A DNA stretch of 64,000 nt from Brucella rhizosphaerae (GCF_002252475.1 NZ_NNRK01000026.1:62001-126000); one strand, 5' to 3'. Numbered from the stretch's first letter, positions 25,948 to 37,209 are shown. Notes: a model not told the origin generated them from the letters alone. Numbers and translations: made by a program.

Positions 25948-28242
25948 ATGAACGAAAACAGCGTTATGGCACCACAGACTACCGATTTGGCCGCTAATTT
26001 GACCACTCAGGCTGCAAGTGATGTTTCAGCAAGCAAGAATGCTGGCAAAGTTCAAAGCGCTCACGAAGCTTTGAACGATGACAAGACGTCTGCGCTGATG
26101 CATAGCCCTGAACGCTTCGTCAATCGCGAGTTTTCCTGGCTTCAGTTCAATCGTCGCGTTCTGGAAGAAGCTGCAAATACAAGCCAGCCACTGCTCGAGC
26201 GCTTACGTTTTCTATCCATTTCGGCCGCCAATCTCGATGAGTTTTTCATGGTCCGCATCGCGGGTCTTGCTGCACAGGTGCGCGCTGGTGTTGCCATGCG
26301 CAGTGCAGACGGGCGTACGCCGCAAGAGCAGCTGGATTTCGTTTTGGAGGAAGTAGGTCGCCTTCAGGAAGGTCAGCAGGAGCGTCTGCGTACGCTTCGC
26401 GAGGAACTTGAAAAAGAGAGCATCGAGATTGTCCGTGCATCGGCTTTGTCCAAGCCGGAGAAGGATTGGCTGGAAAATCATTTTCTGGAGACGATTTTCC
26501 CGGTTCTGACACCGCTCTCGATTGATCCGGCGCACCCGTTTCCGTTTATTCCCAATCTCGGCTTCTCGATTGCGCTGCAACTTGCGCGCCGTCTCGATAG
26601 CCATCCGATGACAGCACTCTTACGCATTCCTGTGGCGCTGAAGCGTTTCATCCAGCTTCCGACTGAGCAGCAGAATGCATATCGCTTCATCACGATTGAA
26701 GATGCAGTCAGCCTGTTCATTGGCCGTCTTTTCCCGGGCTATGAAGTGCGTGGCGCCGGAACATTCCGCATCATTCGTGACAGCGATATTGAAGTGGAAG
26801 AAGAGGCGGAAGATCTCGTTCGTGTGTTTGAAACGGCTTTGAAGCGCCGTCGGCGCGGACAGGTTATCCGTATCGAGTTTGACTCTGAAATCCCGGAAGC
26901 GTTGCGCATTTTTGTTGCGACCGAACTCGGCGTGTCGGAAAGCCGTATCAGTGTTCTGGAAGGGCTCCTCGCGCTCAACATGATTTCAGAAATCGTGTCG
27001 ATCCCACGCGATGATCTCAAATTCGTTTCCTATAACCCGCGCTTCCCGGAACGTATTCGCGAACACGGAGGCGATTGTTTTGCTGCGATTCGTGAAAAAG
27101 ATATCGTCGTCCACCATCCGTACGAATCATTCGACGTTGTAGTGCAGTTTCTGCGTCAGGCGGCTGCGGACCCGGATGTGCTGGCTATCAAACAGACGCT
27201 GTATCGTACGTCGAATGACAGCCCGATCGTGCGCGCACTGGTCGATGCTGCAGAAGCAGGCAAGTCGGTAACAGCACTTGTTGAGCTGAAGGCACGCTTT
27301 GATGAAGAAGCCAATATTCGCTGGGCACGCGATCTTGAACGTGCTGGCGTGCAGGTCGTCTTCGGTTTCATCGAATTGAAAACGCATGCAAAAATGTCGC
27401 TGGTAGTACGCCGCGAAGACCAGAGACTGCGTACATATGTGCATCTGGGAACCGGCAATTATCACCCGATCACCGCACGTATCTACACCGATCTTTCGTT
27501 CTTTACGTCTGATCCCGATATTGCGCGTGATGTGGCACATATCTTCAATTTCATCACCGGCTATGCGCAGCCGGCTGAAGAGATGAAAATTGCCATTTCA
27601 CCACTGACGCTTCGCACGCGAATCCTCAAGCACATCGAGGACGAAATCACCAATGCGAAGGCCGGACAGCCTGCTGCGATCTGGATGAAGATGAATTCGC
27701 TTGTCGATCCACAGATTATTGATGCGCTCTATAAGGCAAGTCAGGCAGGCGTTCACATCGATCTCGTCGTGCGTGGCATCTGCTGCTTGCGTCCGGGCGT
27801 TCCGGGTCTCTCGGAGAACATCCGCGCAAAGTCCATTGTTGGTCGTTTTCTTGAGCATAGCCGCATATTCTGCTTTGGAAACGGGCATGATCTGCCTTCC
27901 GGCAAGGCGATCGTCTATATCGGTTCAGCCGATATGATGCCTCGCAATCTCGACCGCCGCGTTGAGACTTTGGTGCCCATTACCAACGCCACTGTGCATC
28001 AGCAAATCCTGTCGCAGATCATGTTTGCCAACATAATTGATAACCAGCAAAGCTATCAGCTACTTGCGGATGGCACCTCTCGCCGGATAGAAAAAGAAGT
28101 TGGAGAAGAAGCTTTCAACGCGCAGGAATATTTCATGACAAATCCAAGCTTGTCGGGTCGCGGAAAGTCGCTGAAGTCATCTGCCCCCCGCCTGATTGCG
28201 CATCGTAAACGCGCGCAGGCGGAAAGAAACACGACTTCATGA
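25948..28242 (+). CDS. ppk: Polyphosphate kinase 1
   Basis: Makes polyphosphate from ATP at the membrane. The protein is 764 residues from the ATG at 25948, preceded by AGGA with short spacing; the frame extends 26 codons upstream. Domains in order: N-terminal helical domain ([19 protein letters not shown]), head domain, and two PLD-like C-terminal domains with the active-site histidine in the [13 protein letters not shown] segment and the [18 protein letters not shown] motif. A non-conserved, Ala/Thr-rich N-tail of about 45 residues precedes domain 1. Overlaps ppx by ATGA, so synthesis and breakdown enzymes are coupled. Confidence 0.95.
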   Translation: MNENSVMAPQTTDLAANLTTQAASDVSASKNAGKVQSAHEALNDDKTSALMHSPERFVNREFSWLQFNRRVLEEAANTSQPLLERLRFLSISAANLDEFFMVRIAGLAAQVRAGVAMRSADGRTPQEQLDFVLEEVGRLQEGQQERLRTLREELEKESIEIVRASALSKPEKDWLENHFLETIFPVLTPLSIDPAHPFPFIPNLGFSIALQLARRLDSHPMTALLRIPVALKRFIQLPTEQQNAYRFITIEDAVSLFIGRLFPGYEVRGAGTFRIIRDSDIEVEEEAEDLVRVFETALKRRRRGQVIRIEFDSEIPEALRIFVATELGVSESRISVLEGLLALNMISEIVSIPRDDLKFVSYNPRFPERIREHGGDCFAAIREKDIVVHHPYESFDVVVQFLRQAAADPDVLAIKQTLYRTSNDSPIVRALVDAAEAGKSVTALVELKARFDEEANIRWARDLERAGVQVVFGFIELKTHAKMSLVVRREDQRLRTYVHLGTGNYHPITARIYTDLSFFTSDPDIARDVAHIFNFITGYAQPAEEMKIAISPLTLRTRILKHIEDEITNAKAGQPAAIWMKMNSLVDPQIIDALYKASQAGVHIDLVVRGICCLRPGVPGLSENIRAKSIVGRFLEHSRIFCFGNGHDLPSGKAIVYIGSADMMPRNLDRRVETLVPITNATVHQQILSQIMFANIIDNQQSYQLLADGTSRRIEKEVGEEAFNAQEYFMTNPSLSGRGKSLKSSAPRLIAHRKRAQAERNTTS

Positions 28243-29780
28243 GTCCAGCAGTCGCACAAGGCCGTTTGAAAGGCCTCAAGCCCGTCGCGGTCATCGACAT
28301 TGGGTCTAACTCGATTCGTGTCGTAGTTTATGAAGGCATCGTTCGTTCGCCGACGGTGCTTTTCAACGAAAAGCTTCTCTGTGGTCTTGGCAAGGGATTG
28401 GCCAAGACCGGCAAGCTCAATGAAAAATCTGTCGATATCGCATTGCGCGCATTGAAGCGGTTTCGCGTTCTGGCTGAACAGGCCGGCGCGATTTCCATTC
28501 ATGCGCTGGCAACTGCGGCTGCGCGCGAAGCCAGGAACGGTCCCGACTTCATTGCGCAGGCCGAAGCCATTCTCGGTCGGCATATTGAAGTTTTGTCCGG
28601 CAAGGAAGAAGCTTATTATTCCGCGCTGGGCATCATTTCAGGTTTCTACAAGCCACAGGGCGTTACGGGCGATCTTGGCGGTGGCAGCCTTGAGCTGGTC
28701 AGTGTCAATGATCATGAAGTCGGCGAGGGGATCACGCTCCCGCTCGGTGGCCTTCGTTTGCAGGATATGTCTAACGAGCAGCTTCCAGAGGCTGCAAAAA
28801 TCACCCGTACCGAACTTGCACGCGCTACGCTTCTTGAACAGCATCAGGGAGAGGTGTTCTACGCAGTGGGTGGTACATGGCGAAATCTCGCAAAGCTGCA
28901 TATGACCGCGAAGCACTATACGCTTCATGTCATGCATGGCTATGAGATGGACCCGGTGGAAGCGCAGGGTTTTCTTAAGCGTGTTGCAAAAGGCAATCTC
29001 GACACGATGCGCGGCATTGAAGCGGTATCGAAAAACCGCCGTCAGCTTCTTGCTTATGGCGCAACCGTTCTGCTTGAAACCATCCGCCGCATGAAACCGT
29101 CCAAGATCGTGTTCTCCGCGCTGGGCGTTCGTGAAGGCTATCTTTATTCGCTGTTGCCGAAGAACGAGCAGAGGCTTGATCCTCTTCTGGCATCGGCTGA
29201 AGAACTGGCAATCCTGCGTTCGCGTTCACCGCGTCATGCACGCGAGCTCGCAACATGGACGACGCTTTCTTTGCCGGTTCTGGGCTTCGACGAAACTGAA
29301 GATGAAAGCCGTTACCGGCAGGCGGCATGTCTTGTTGCTGATATAAGCTGGCGTGCACATCCTGATTATCGCGGCTCGCAGGCACTGAACATCATTGCGC
29401 ACGGTTCGTTCGGCGGCATTGATCATCCGGGCCGTTCTTTCATGGCTCTGGCAAATTACTATCGCCATGAGGGTCTGGTTGAAGATGAGATCGCGCCGGA
29501 GATTTTGCAGCTTGCAACGCCGCGTCTGCGTGAGCGAGCCAGACTACTGGGCGCGCTGCTACGCGTTATCTATCTGCTTTCAGCGTCTATGCCGGGTGTG
29601 ATCCCGCGCCTTTACTGGCGTGAAGAGGAAAACGGCATTGCACTGGTCGTTCCGGGTGATCTTGCCGATCTGATTTCGGATCGTCCTGAAGGGCGATTAC
29701 AGCAGCTTGCGAAGCTTACCGGGAAGAACCTGCATTTTGCCGTCGGTGATAGCGCCATTGAAGCGAAAGAGCACCCCTAG
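28239..29780 (+). CDS. ppx: Exopolyphosphatase Ppx/GppA family
   Basis: 513-residue phosphatase that removes terminal phosphates from polyphosphate (or pppGpp). The ASKHA-fold phosphate loops are visible: [16 protein letters not shown] near the N-terminus and [14 protein letters not shown] at about residue 140. The C-terminal half is a helical HD-like domain ([16 protein letters not shown] ... [18 protein letters not shown]), as in longer alphaproteobacterial Ppx. Start overlaps ppk (ATGA). The stop codon TAG is the first part of a 164-bp repeat inserted exactly at the gene end, so the native C-terminus may have been altered by it. Confidence 0.94.
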   Translation: MSPAVAQGRLKGLKPVAVIDIGSNSIRVVVYEGIVRSPTVLFNEKLLCGLGKGLAKTGKLNEKSVDIALRALKRFRVLAEQAGAISIHALATAAAREARNGPDFIAQAEAILGRHIEVLSGKEEAYYSALGIISGFYKPQGVTGDLGGGSLELVSVNDHEVGEGITLPLGGLRLQDMSNEQLPEAAKITRTELARATLLEQHQGEVFYAVGGTWRNLAKLHMTAKHYTLHVMHGYEMDPVEAQGFLKRVAKGNLDTMRGIEAVSKNRRQLLAYGATVLLETIRRMKPSKIVFSALGVREGYLYSLLPKNEQRLDPLLASAEELAILRSRSPRHARELATWTTLSLPVLGFDETEDESRYRQAACLVADISWRAHPDYRGSQALNIIAHGSFGGIDHPGRSFMALANYYRHEGLVEDEIAPEILQLATPRLRERARLLGALLRVIYLLSASMPGVIPRLYWREEENGIALVVPGDLADLISDRPEGRLQQLAKLTGKNLHFAVGDSAIEAKEHP

Positions 29781-29940
29781 TGGATTGAATTTGACGTTTG
29801 AATCCCGGCTAACACAAATGCTGTTTCAAACGTCAAATTCGAAAAATCCACTCGATTCATAAACTTGTTAGTGGTTCTTTTGATTCCGACATTTGCCCAA
29901 TGCCTGTAACCGAGGGGTGTAAATGTCGGAATCAGACCAC
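29777..29940 (+). repeat. 164-bp double-palindrome repeat, copy A
   Basis: Begins CTAGTGGATTGAATTTGACG and ends AGACCAC. It contains two imperfect palindromes in tandem: TGGATTGAATTTGACGTTTGA with TTCAAACGTCAAATTC...ATCCA, and GTGGTTC...GATTCCGACATTT with AAATGTCGGAATC...GACCAC. A second copy of the same length lies inverted at 42091-42254. It looks like a non-coding MITE or BIME-type element. Its first TAG is the ppx stop codon. Confidence 0.75.
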
Positions 29941-29960
29941 CAGAGCGGTTACAGCTAACA

Positions 29961-30002
29961 AAAAAGGCCGATCCGTTACTGTCTCGGATCGGCCTTTTAT
30001 TA
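29961..30002. terminator. Bidirectional terminator between ppx and rnd
   Basis: AAAAAGGCCGATCCG / CGGATCGGCCTTTTAT stem with a 9-base loop, A-rich on one side and T-rich on the other, between convergent genes. Confidence 0.88.
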
Positions 30003-30014
30003 TTTCGGTCTCAA

Positions 30015-31169
30015 TTAGTTCAGTTCGACCGCCTGGATGCGACGGTTTTCAAACTTGATGCCGATTTTTCCAGCAATAAGGTCGAGTGCCTTCTGGCCGA
30101 AGACTTCACGACGCCAGCCGTGTAATGCTGGCACAGTTGCATTTTCGCCTTCCGCTGCGATCTTGTCGATGTCGTCGGAGTTGGCGACGATCTTTGCAGC
30201 AACGCCGTGTTCTTCGGTCACAAGCTTGAGCAGAACCTTTAGAATATCGGCTGCCGCTGCACTTCCCTCAGGCGAATGCGATTGCTTGGGCAGACGTGGC
30301 AAATCCTCTTTTGGGATAGCCAGCGCCGACTGGATGGCCGCGATCAGACCGGATGCTTGTCCCGAGCGTTCCCAGCCTTTAGGGATGGAACGCAAACGAC
30401 CCAGCGCTTCCGCATCTTTTGGCTGCTGCTGCGCAATTTCGGCAATCGTGTCGTCTTTGATGACGCGGCCACGTGGCACATTACGTTCGCGCGCTTCGCG
30501 TTCGCGCCATGCTGCAACGGACTGAACGATTGCGAGCTCAATCGGCTTGCGCATGCGGGTTTTAATTCGCTTCCACGCATCGTCCGGATGCAGATCATAG
30601 GTTTCGCGGGCGCTGAGGACGGCCATTTCTTCGTTGACCCACTCGCTGCGACCTTCTTTCTCCAGTTCTGCTTTCAGATAGAGATAGATATCGCGCAGAT
30701 AGGTCACATCAGCCAAAGCATAGTCGAGCTGCTTCTCGGAAAGGGGGCGACGGCGCCAATCGGTAAAACGGGACGATTTGTCGAGCTGCTTGCCGGTTAC
30801 TTTCTGTACCAGTGCATCATAAGAGATCGCATCGCCAAACCCGCAAACCATCGCTGCAACCTGACTGTCAAAAATCGGGGCAGGGATCAGGTTTCCAAGA
30901 TGGAAGACGATTTCGATATCTTGACGAGCGGCATGGAAAACCTTGACGACTTTTTCATCGGCCATCAGCCGGAAGAAAGGTGCAAGATCAAGGCCGGGAG
31001 CCAATGCGTCCACCAAAGCAGTGTGGTCGGGGGAAGCCATCTGAATGAGGCAGAGCTCCGGCCAGAAAGTCGTTTCCCGAATAAATTCGGTATCGACCGT
31101 GACGAAGTCGGATTTGGCGAGGGCGGATACGGCCTCTTCAAGGGCCTCTGTTGTCGTAATGAGCTGCAT
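30015..31169 (-). CDS. rnd: Ribonuclease D
   Basis: 3'-5' exonuclease that trims tRNA precursors. 384 residues. DEDD nuclease motifs: FVTVDTEFIRETTFWPELCLIQ (D,E), KVFHAARQDIE (D) and the Y/D motif near LDYALADVTYL. An HRDC domain follows (AWREREARERNVPRGRVIKDD), then a C-terminal part ending FENRRIQAVELN. The start at 31169 (MQLITTTEALEEA) is the usual RNase D N-terminus; 34 open codons upstream are not conserved in character. Divergent from aspS. Confidence 0.94.
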   Translation of the reverse strand: MQLITTTEALEEAVSALAKSDFVTVDTEFIRETTFWPELCLIQMASPDHTALVDALAPGLDLAPFFRLMADEKVVKVFHAARQDIEIVFHLGNLIPAPIFDSQVAAMVCGFGDAISYDALVQKVTGKQLDKSSRFTDWRRRPLSEKQLDYALADVTYLRDIYLYLKAELEKEGRSEWVNEEMAVLSARETYDLHPDDAWKRIKTRMRKPIELAIVQSVAAWREREARERNVPRGRVIKDDTIAEIAQQQPKDAEALGRLRSIPKGWERSGQASGLIAAIQSALAIPKEDLPRLPKQSHSPEGSAAAADILKVLLKLVTEEHGVAAKIVANSDDIDKIAAEGENATVPALHGWRREVFGQKALDLIAGKIGIKFENRRIQAVELN

Positions 31170-31386
31170 GTTTTTCTTTTTAGACAAAGGCGGGCCGCTT
31201 GTCGCGCCGCAAGAATGATATTGCGAGGGAATAACACGGAAATAGTGATTTTTGTCGACATATTCTGTCAAGCTGGTCTAACACAGACAGTGTCGGCTTG
31301 ACAAAGCGTGAGCAAAATGCGCTTTTCCGCCCGAATTTGCAGCGCTTTGCCTGCACAAGATTATTGAGTTCCAAAAGGCAGAAATC

Positions 31387-33174
31387 ATGCACCGTTATCG
31401 CAGCCACACCTGCGCAGCCCTTCGCAAATCGGATGTTGGTTCTAAAGTCCGTCTGTCTGGCTGGGTTCATCGCGTCCGTGATCATGGCGGCATTCTCTTC
31501 ATCGATATTCGCGATCATTATGGCCTTACTCAAGTCGTGGCCGATCCTGATTCGCCCGCTTTCAAGATTGCTGAAACCGTTCGTGGCGAATGGGTCATTC
31601 GCGTCGATGGTGAAGTGAAAGCCCGTACTGGCGATGCTGTAAATGCAAATTTGCCGACCGGCGAAGTCGAAATCTTTGCAACCGAGATCGAAGTTCTCGC
31701 TGCTGCCAAGGAATTGCCGCTGCCGGTTTTTGGCGAGCCGGATTACCCGGAAGACATTCGTCTGAAGTATCGTTTCCTCGACCTGCGTCGTGAAACGCTG
31801 CACAAGAACATCATGAGCCGCACAAAGATCATTGCAGCGATGCGTCGCCGCATGACCGAAATCGGCTTCAACGAGTTCTCGACGCCAATTCTGACAGCTT
31901 CTTCGCCAGAAGGCGCGCGCGACTTCCTCGTGCCAAGCCGTATTCACGAAGGCAAGTTCTACGCGCTGCCGCAGGCTCCGCAACAGTACAAGCAGCTTCT
32001 GATGGTTGCCGGTTTCGACCGCTACTTCCAGATAGCACCTTGTTTCCGCGATGAAGATCCGCGTGCAGACCGTCTGCCCGGCGAATTCTACCAGCTCGAC
32101 CTCGAAATGAGCTTTGTTACCCAGGAGGAAATCTGGGAAACGATGGAGCCGGTCATGCGTGGCATCTTCGAAGAATTTGCAGAAGGCAAGCCAGTCACGC
32201 AGAACTTCCGCCGTATCGCCTATGATGACGCGATCCGTACCTATGGTTCGGACAAGCCTGATCTGCGCAACCCGATTGAAATGCAGGCTGTGACCGGACA
32301 TTTTGCCGGTTCGGGCTTCAAGGTCTTTGCAAACATGATTGCGAATGACCCGAAGGTTGAAGTCTGGGCCATTCCGGCAAAGACTGGTGGCAGCCGCGCA
32401 TTCTGTGACCGCATGAACTCATGGGCACAGGGCGAAGGCCAGCCGGGTCTTGGCTACATCTTCTGGCGCAAGGAAGGCGACAAGCTTGAGGGCGCTGGTC
32501 CGATTGCCAAGAACATTGGTGAAGAACGCACTGAAGCCCTGCGCAACCAGCTTGGCCTTGGCGATGGCGATGCGTGCTTCTTCGTGGCTGGTCAGCCATC
32601 GAAGTTCTACAAGTTTGCAGGCGACGCACGTACGCGTGCCGGTGAAGAACTGAACCTTGTTGATCGCGAGCGTTTTGAACTCGCATGGATTATCGACTTC
32701 CCGTTCTACGAATGGGACGAAGACAACAAGAAGCTCGACTTCGCTCACAACCCGTTCTCGATGCCGCAGGGCGGCATGGAAGCGCTGGAAACGCAGGACC
32801 CGCTTACGCTCAAGGCTTACCAGTATGATCTGGTTTGTAACGGCTTTGAAATCGCTTCAGGTTCGATCCGTAACCAGCTGCCAGATGTCATGGTCAAGGC
32901 GTTCGAAAAGGTTGGCCTCAGCCAGCAGGACGTTGAAGAGCGCTTCGGCGGCCTCTACCGTGCATTCCAGTATGGCGCGCCTCCACATGGCGGTATGGCA
33001 GCCGGTGTTGATCGTGTGATCATGCTGCTCGTTGGTGCAAAGAACCTGCGCGAAATCTCGCTCTTCCCGATGAACCAGCAGGCGCTGGATCTTCTGATGA
33101 ATGCACCTTCCGATGTGTCGCCTGCGCAGCTGCGTGATCTGCACATTCGTCTGGCTCCAACCCAGAAGAGCTGA
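31387..33174 (+). CDS. aspS: Aspartate-tRNA ligase
   Basis: Class II synthetase charging tRNA-Asp (and perhaps tRNA-Asn). 595 residues, the bacterial form. Domains: N-terminal OB-fold anticodon-binding domain ([35 protein letters not shown]), class II core with motif 2 ([22 protein letters not shown]), the bacterial GAD insertion (about residues 300-430) and motif 3 ([15 protein letters not shown]). It starts 217 bases from rnd on the other strand. Terminators follow. Confidence 0.97.
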   Translation: MHRYRSHTCAALRKSDVGSKVRLSGWVHRVRDHGGILFIDIRDHYGLTQVVADPDSPAFKIAETVRGEWVIRVDGEVKARTGDAVNANLPTGEVEIFATEIEVLAAAKELPLPVFGEPDYPEDIRLKYRFLDLRRETLHKNIMSRTKIIAAMRRRMTEIGFNEFSTPILTASSPEGARDFLVPSRIHEGKFYALPQAPQQYKQLLMVAGFDRYFQIAPCFRDEDPRADRLPGEFYQLDLEMSFVTQEEIWETMEPVMRGIFEEFAEGKPVTQNFRRIAYDDAIRTYGSDKPDLRNPIEMQAVTGHFAGSGFKVFANMIANDPKVEVWAIPAKTGGSRAFCDRMNSWAQGEGQPGLGYIFWRKEGDKLEGAGPIAKNIGEERTEALRNQLGLGDGDACFFVAGQPSKFYKFAGDARTRAGEELNLVDRERFELAWIIDFPFYEWDEDNKKLDFAHNPFSMPQGGMEALETQDPLTLKAYQYDLVCNGFEIASGSIRNQLPDVMVKAFEKVGLSQQDVEERFGGLYRAFQYGAPPHGGMAAGVDRVIMLLVGAKNLREISLFPMNQQALDLLMNAPSDVSPAQLRDLHIRLAPTQKS

Positions 33175-33196
33175 TCCCTCTGAGATTTGAAGTTTT

Positions 33197-33227
33197 AAAA
33201 GCCCGGTCGTAAGGCCGGGCTTTTTAT
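33197..33227 (+). terminator. Terminator of aspS
   Basis: AAAAGCCCGG / CCGGGCTTTTT hairpin 22 bases after the aspS stop, ending in TTTTTATTT. Confidence 0.88.
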
Positions 33228-33247
33228 TTGCGTGAGCAAAAGAATAA

Positions 33248-33282
33248 AAGAAACCCGGCGAGCAGAACTCACCGGGTTTCTT
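33248..33282. terminator. Second, symmetric terminator hairpin
   Basis: AAGAAACCCGG / CCGGGTTTCTT hairpin following the aspS terminator. It can work in either direction, so it may also serve the convergent minus-strand gene ending at 33388. Confidence 0.7.
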
Positions 33283-33291
33283 ATTGTCGAT

Positions 33292-33388
33292 CAGAGCGCA
33301 TCCCGAAAAGTGTGAAACGGTTTTCGGGATGCGCGTGAAAGCAGATAATCAGAGCGCTGATCTGATTCAATCAGATTGAAACGCGCCT
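33292..33388. repeat. RIME-like intergenic mosaic repeat (most complete copy)
   Basis: Two palindromes in tandem: a perfect 14-bp stem GCGCATCCCGAAAA / TTTTCGGGATGCGC with loop GTGTGAAACGG (33296-33334), then AGAGCGCTGATCTGATT / CAATCAGATTGAAACGCGCC (33351-33386). This is the plan of rhizobial RIME elements. It abuts the stop of the minus-strand exported-protein gene. Confidence 0.75.
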
Positions 33389-34587
33389 TAGTTGTTGGCG
33401 TCGACGCCAATTTTCAGAAGCTGAATGATCTTCGTTGGGTCAAGCGATGCAGTTGCAACGATCGATGCGAAGCTTACGGACTGATCTGGCGAAGCGCTGA
33501 TTGTCAGCGACTTTGGATCGTCGAAATACTTGTCAGCGGCGGCTTTCAGCTGCTGAGCGAATTCCGGGTTCTTGAGCTGAGTTGCCATCAGGGGAACCAT
33601 CATCTTCAGCTGTTCGCCGAGCTGCTTGCCATCCGCACCCTGCTGCTTGCCATAATAATCGAGCAGCTTCTGGGTGAGTGTCTCGTTGTCGAAACGGATT
33701 TTCAGATTCTTGAGGCTCAGCTGTTCAGCCAGACCAAGAATGGCCAGACCAGCAGCATCCTTGTCTGCATCAGCCTTGGTCATGTTCTGCTGGGTCTTCT
33801 GAACGGCTTCAAGGAATGCGAGATCGTAGCCGCCGAGCGCGCCGGTGATGTCGATCTTGCCGAGTTCCTTCGCATTGATTTCAAGCTGGTCCAGCGTTGC
33901 ATCGCCCGATTTTGGCAGCCATGTACCCTTTGACGAGAGCGAACCATTGAAGGTGTTCATGTCGAGAGGAGCGAGGGGGTTCTTGCCGTCTTTTTCAAAC
34001 GTTGCGTCAATGCTGGCGATGGACATTGTGTAGTCGATTTTCTCGGAACGGTCCGCTGCATTGAGCGAAACTTCCAGATCCTTCATCGTCGCGCCATCTT
34101 TGCCCGGTGTGCCGACCTCGAATTCGCTGATCGTCATCTTGTCGTAGAAGATGATCTTGTCGAGTGCGCCTTCAGCCTTCTCGGATGGAAGCGAGACATT
34201 TTCCATCGAGATGCCTTTGACGATGGCCTTTTCGTTTGTGCCTGCTTCGCCTTGAATCAGGTTCAGGTCAGGAACAGTGATCTTTTCGATGCTGTAACCA
34301 CCGTTAGGTGCATCCTGAACGTTTGAAAGTGTAATATCGCCAACCGACGTTTCCTTGTCGGAAAGGGTCGCAAGCTTGAACTTGGTGCCTTCAAGAATAA
34401 CGTCCGAGCCGTCTGCCTTGACGTTGGTAAAGGTCAGTTCTCCACCCTGTTTGGAGTAGAGTGCCTTGATGCGCTCAGCAACCGCATTGGCGTCCGCTGC
34501 CATTGCCATGCTGCCAAAGACAAGCGAAATTGCTGTGCTGGCGGCAAAGAGGCGGGCTACTTGCTTGGTGTGGACGAAAACCTGCAT
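33388..34587 (-). CDS. Exported protein of unknown function
   Basis: 399-residue predicted periplasmic or surface protein. The signal peptide is MQVFVHTKQVARLFAASTAISLVFGSMAMA. The mature protein is rich in Asp, Lys and Gly with alternating beta-strand patterns (GGELTFTNVKADGSDVILEG, VGDITLSNVQDAPNGGYSIEKITVP), then a helical C-terminal third (EQLKMMVPLMATQLKNPEFAQQLKAAADKYFDDPKSLTI). The fold resembles repeated lipid-transfer or AsmA/DUF945-type beta-structures only loosely; I do not assign a family. Single gene, convergent with aspS, with a RIME repeat at its 3' end. Confidence 0.75.
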   Translation of the reverse strand: MQVFVHTKQVARLFAASTAISLVFGSMAMAADANAVAERIKALYSKQGGELTFTNVKADGSDVILEGTKFKLATLSDKETSVGDITLSNVQDAPNGGYSIEKITVPDLNLIQGEAGTNEKAIVKGISMENVSLPSEKAEGALDKIIFYDKMTISEFEVGTPGKDGATMKDLEVSLNAADRSEKIDYTMSIASIDATFEKDGKNPLAPLDMNTFNGSLSSKGTWLPKSGDATLDQLEINAKELGKIDITGALGGYDLAFLEAVQKTQQNMTKADADKDAAGLAILGLAEQLSLKNLKIRFDNETLTQKLLDYYGKQQGADGKQLGEQLKMMVPLMATQLKNPEFAQQLKAAADKYFDDPKSLTISASPDQSVSFASIVATASLDPTKIIQLLKIGVDANN

Positions 34588-34798
34588 TTCAAGGCTCCTG
34601 ATGATTTGGTAAATTTAGATAGCCTTCATAAGCTTTTACGAATGGAAATACAGCCCGTTTCGTTCGCGCCATGATTGCTGTGGAGAAAACATCTGCAATT
34701 CCTCTATAGATGCCGAATGACGGCAACATTGCGACGAATGTACTGGATTGGTTCTCATCGCTACTTGCTGACGAATCGCGCAATTGGTACTGAGAAGC

Positions 34799-37111
34799 AT
34801 GGGTAAAAGTCTGATTCCGCCGGGCGACGGCGAAGAACACATCGAACGGGTCGATCTCAAGTCAGCCCTCGAGGAGCGCTACCTCGCTTATGCGCTGTCC
34901 ACGATCATGCATCGTGCGCTTCCTGACGTCCGCGATGGGCTGAAGCCGGTGCATCGGCGCATCATGCACGCCATGCGTTTGTTGCGGCTCAATCCCGATC
35001 AGGCCTATGCGAAATGTGCGCGTATTGTCGGCGATGTGATGGGTAAGTTCCATCCACACGGCGATGCTTCGATCTATGACGCACTGGTCCGTCTCGCGCA
35101 GGATTTTGCCGTGCGCTATCCGCTTGTCGATGGACAGGGCAACTTCGGCAATATCGATGGCGATAACGCTGCTGCGATGCGTTATACCGAAGCACGTATG
35201 ACTGAAGTGGCAACGCTGCTTCTTGAAGGCATTACCGAAAACGCCATCGACTTCCGTCCGACCTATAACGAAGAAGACGAAGAACCTATCGTTCTTCCGG
35301 GTGCGTTCCCGAATCTTCTCGCCAATGGCTCGGCAGGTATCGCCGTTGGCATGGCCACAAATATTCCGCCGCATAATGTGGCGGAGCTTTGCTCCGCAGC
35401 CCTTTATCTCATCAATCATCCTGATGCGCCGGTAGAAGAACTCATCACGTCGCCTGCGCAATGGGAAGAGTTGAAGAAGGAAGCGGAGAGCGATCCGGCA
35501 GCACTTCTCAAGTGCAAGGTACGCGGCCCCGATTTCCCGACAGGCGGCATTCTGGTTGAGGATCACGCCAACATCGTTGAAGCCTATCGCACCGGGCGCG
35601 GTTCTTTCCGTGCGCGTGCACGCTGGCACAAGGAAGAAGGCAATCGCGGTACGTGGGTTATTGTGGTCACCGAGATTCCTTATCAGGTTCAGAAGTCGCG
35701 TTTGATTGAGAAGATCGCAGAGCTGCTGCTGGCAAAGAAGCTGCCGTTGCTGGATGACATTCGCGACGAGTCTGCGGAAGATATCCGTGTTGTTCTTGAA
35801 CCCAAGAACCGCACAGTCGATCCTGAACTGCTGATGGAATCGCTTTTCAAGCTGACCGAGCTTGAAAACCGTGTTTCGCTCAACATGAACGTTCTCTCGC
35901 ACGGCAAGGTGCCAAACGTGCTTTCGCTTGGCGGCGTGCTGCGTGAATGGCTGGAACACCGCAAGGAAGTGCTGGTTCGCCGCTCCGAGTTCCGTCTGGC
36001 TGAAATAGAGAGACGCCTTGAAATCCTTGGTGGTTTCCTGAAGGCATATCTTAATCTCGATGAAGTCATCCGGATTATTCGTGAGGAGGATGAGCCGAAG
36101 CAGGAATTGATGCGGTTCTTCGATCTGACGGATACTCAGGCCGAAGCCATTCTCAACATGCGCTTGCGTTCGTTGCGCAAGCTTGAAGAGTTTGAAATCC
36201 GTAAAGAATTCGATGGTCTGACATCTGAAAAGGCAGATATCGAGGGGTTGCTTGCCTCCGGTACTCGCCAGTGGAAGAAGATCAGTGCCGAGATCAAGGC
36301 CGTGCGCGAAAAATTTGGTCCGGCCACCAAATTGGGCAAACGTCGCAGTACCTTTGCTGAAGCGCCAACCCATGATCTCGAAGACATTCATCAGGCGATG
36401 ATTGAACGCGAGCCGGTGACCATTGTGGTGTCCGAAAAAGGCTGGCTACGTGCAATGAAAGGCCATTTGGCCGATTTCTCCACCCTCGCCTTCAAGGAGG
36501 GTGACAAACTCAAGCTCGCTTTCCATGCGGAGACGACAGACAAGATTCTGTTGGTCACGACAGGCGGCAAGTTCTTCACTATTGGCGCGAATACGCTCCC
36601 AGGCGGTCGTGGTCATGGCGAGCCGATCCGTATTCTGGTCGATATGGAAAACGATCAGGATATTCTCACGGCCTTTGTGCATGATCCTTCTGCCAGGCTT
36701 CTTCTCGTTTCTCACGAGGGTAATGGTTTTATCGTTCCGGAAAATGAGGCTGTCGCCAATACCCGCAAGGGTAAGCAGGTGATGAATGTGAAAGTGCCGG
36801 ACGAGACAAAGCTTTGCCAGCGCATCTCTGGCGATCACATTGCGGTTGTGGGTGAGAATCGCAAGATGGTGGTGTTCCCGCTTTCCGAAATACCGGAAAT
36901 GACACGCGGCAAGGGCGTGCGTTTGCAAAAGTACAAGGACGGCGGTGTGTCCGACGTCCGCACTTTTGCGATTGCGGATGGATTGTCATGGCAGGATTCG
37001 GCGGAACGCACCTTCAATCGAAGCAAGGAAGAGCTGGCTGAATGGATTGCGGCCCGTGCTTCAGCAGGGCGTGTTGTGCCAAAGGGCTTCCCGCGTTCGG
37101 GCAAATTTTAA
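34799..37111 (+). CDS. parC: DNA topoisomerase IV subunit A
   Basis: 770-residue subunit of topoisomerase IV, which decatenates daughter chromosomes with ParE. The active-site tyrosine is at about residue 129 ([11 protein letters not shown]). The DNA-gate helix ([14 protein letters not shown]) has Ala90 where E. coli ParC has Ser80 and Asp94 for Glu84. A C-terminal beta-pinwheel is degenerate compared with GyrA and lacks a GyrA box, supporting ParC. The ATG at 34799 is used; a TTG five codons upstream opens the frame. A RIME-like repeat follows the stop. Confidence 0.93.
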   Translation: MGKSLIPPGDGEEHIERVDLKSALEERYLAYALSTIMHRALPDVRDGLKPVHRRIMHAMRLLRLNPDQAYAKCARIVGDVMGKFHPHGDASIYDALVRLAQDFAVRYPLVDGQGNFGNIDGDNAAAMRYTEARMTEVATLLLEGITENAIDFRPTYNEEDEEPIVLPGAFPNLLANGSAGIAVGMATNIPPHNVAELCSAALYLINHPDAPVEELITSPAQWEELKKEAESDPAALLKCKVRGPDFPTGGILVEDHANIVEAYRTGRGSFRARARWHKEEGNRGTWVIVVTEIPYQVQKSRLIEKIAELLLAKKLPLLDDIRDESAEDIRVVLEPKNRTVDPELLMESLFKLTELENRVSLNMNVLSHGKVPNVLSLGGVLREWLEHRKEVLVRRSEFRLAEIERRLEILGGFLKAYLNLDEVIRIIREEDEPKQELMRFFDLTDTQAEAILNMRLRSLRKLEEFEIRKEFDGLTSEKADIEGLLASGTRQWKKISAEIKAVREKFGPATKLGKRRSTFAEAPTHDLEDIHQAMIEREPVTIVVSEKGWLRAMKGHLADFSTLAFKEGDKLKLAFHAETTDKILLVTTGGKFFTIGANTLPGGRGHGEPIRILVDMENDQDILTAFVHDPSARLLLVSHEGNGFIVPENEAVANTRKGKQVMNVKVPDETKLCQRISGDHIAVVGENRKMVVFPLSEIPEMTRGKGVRLQKYKDGGVSDVRTFAIADGLSWQDSAERTFNRSKEELAEWIAARASAGRVVPKGFPRSGKF

Positions 37112-37112
37112 A

Positions 37113-37209
37113 ATATTTCCAGTCACCACGCGAAGCGGCTTTGTACTGGATAGTGTGTAAAAACAAACGATTAGAGCGCCGATTTGATTCAATCAGATAG
37201 GCGCTCTAA
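37113..37209. repeat. RIME-like mosaic repeat
   Basis: Starts two bases after the parC stop. A first degenerate palindrome (ATTTCCAGTCACCACGCGAAG ... GTACTGGATAG) is followed by a strong AGAGCGCC / GGCGCTCT stem (37173-37207) with the GATTTGATTCAATCAGATA core shared with the copy at 33351. Confidence 0.65.

Noticed and set aside
31180-32301. 373-residue antisense frame over aspS
   Set aside because: Lies entirely within aspS and its upstream region; composition fits complementary-strand codon bias and no domain is recognisable.
34862-36391. 509-residue open frame antisense to parC
   Set aside because: Shadow of the GC-patterned parC coding sequence; no family motifs, no ribosome-binding site, and the parC frame is unmistakable.
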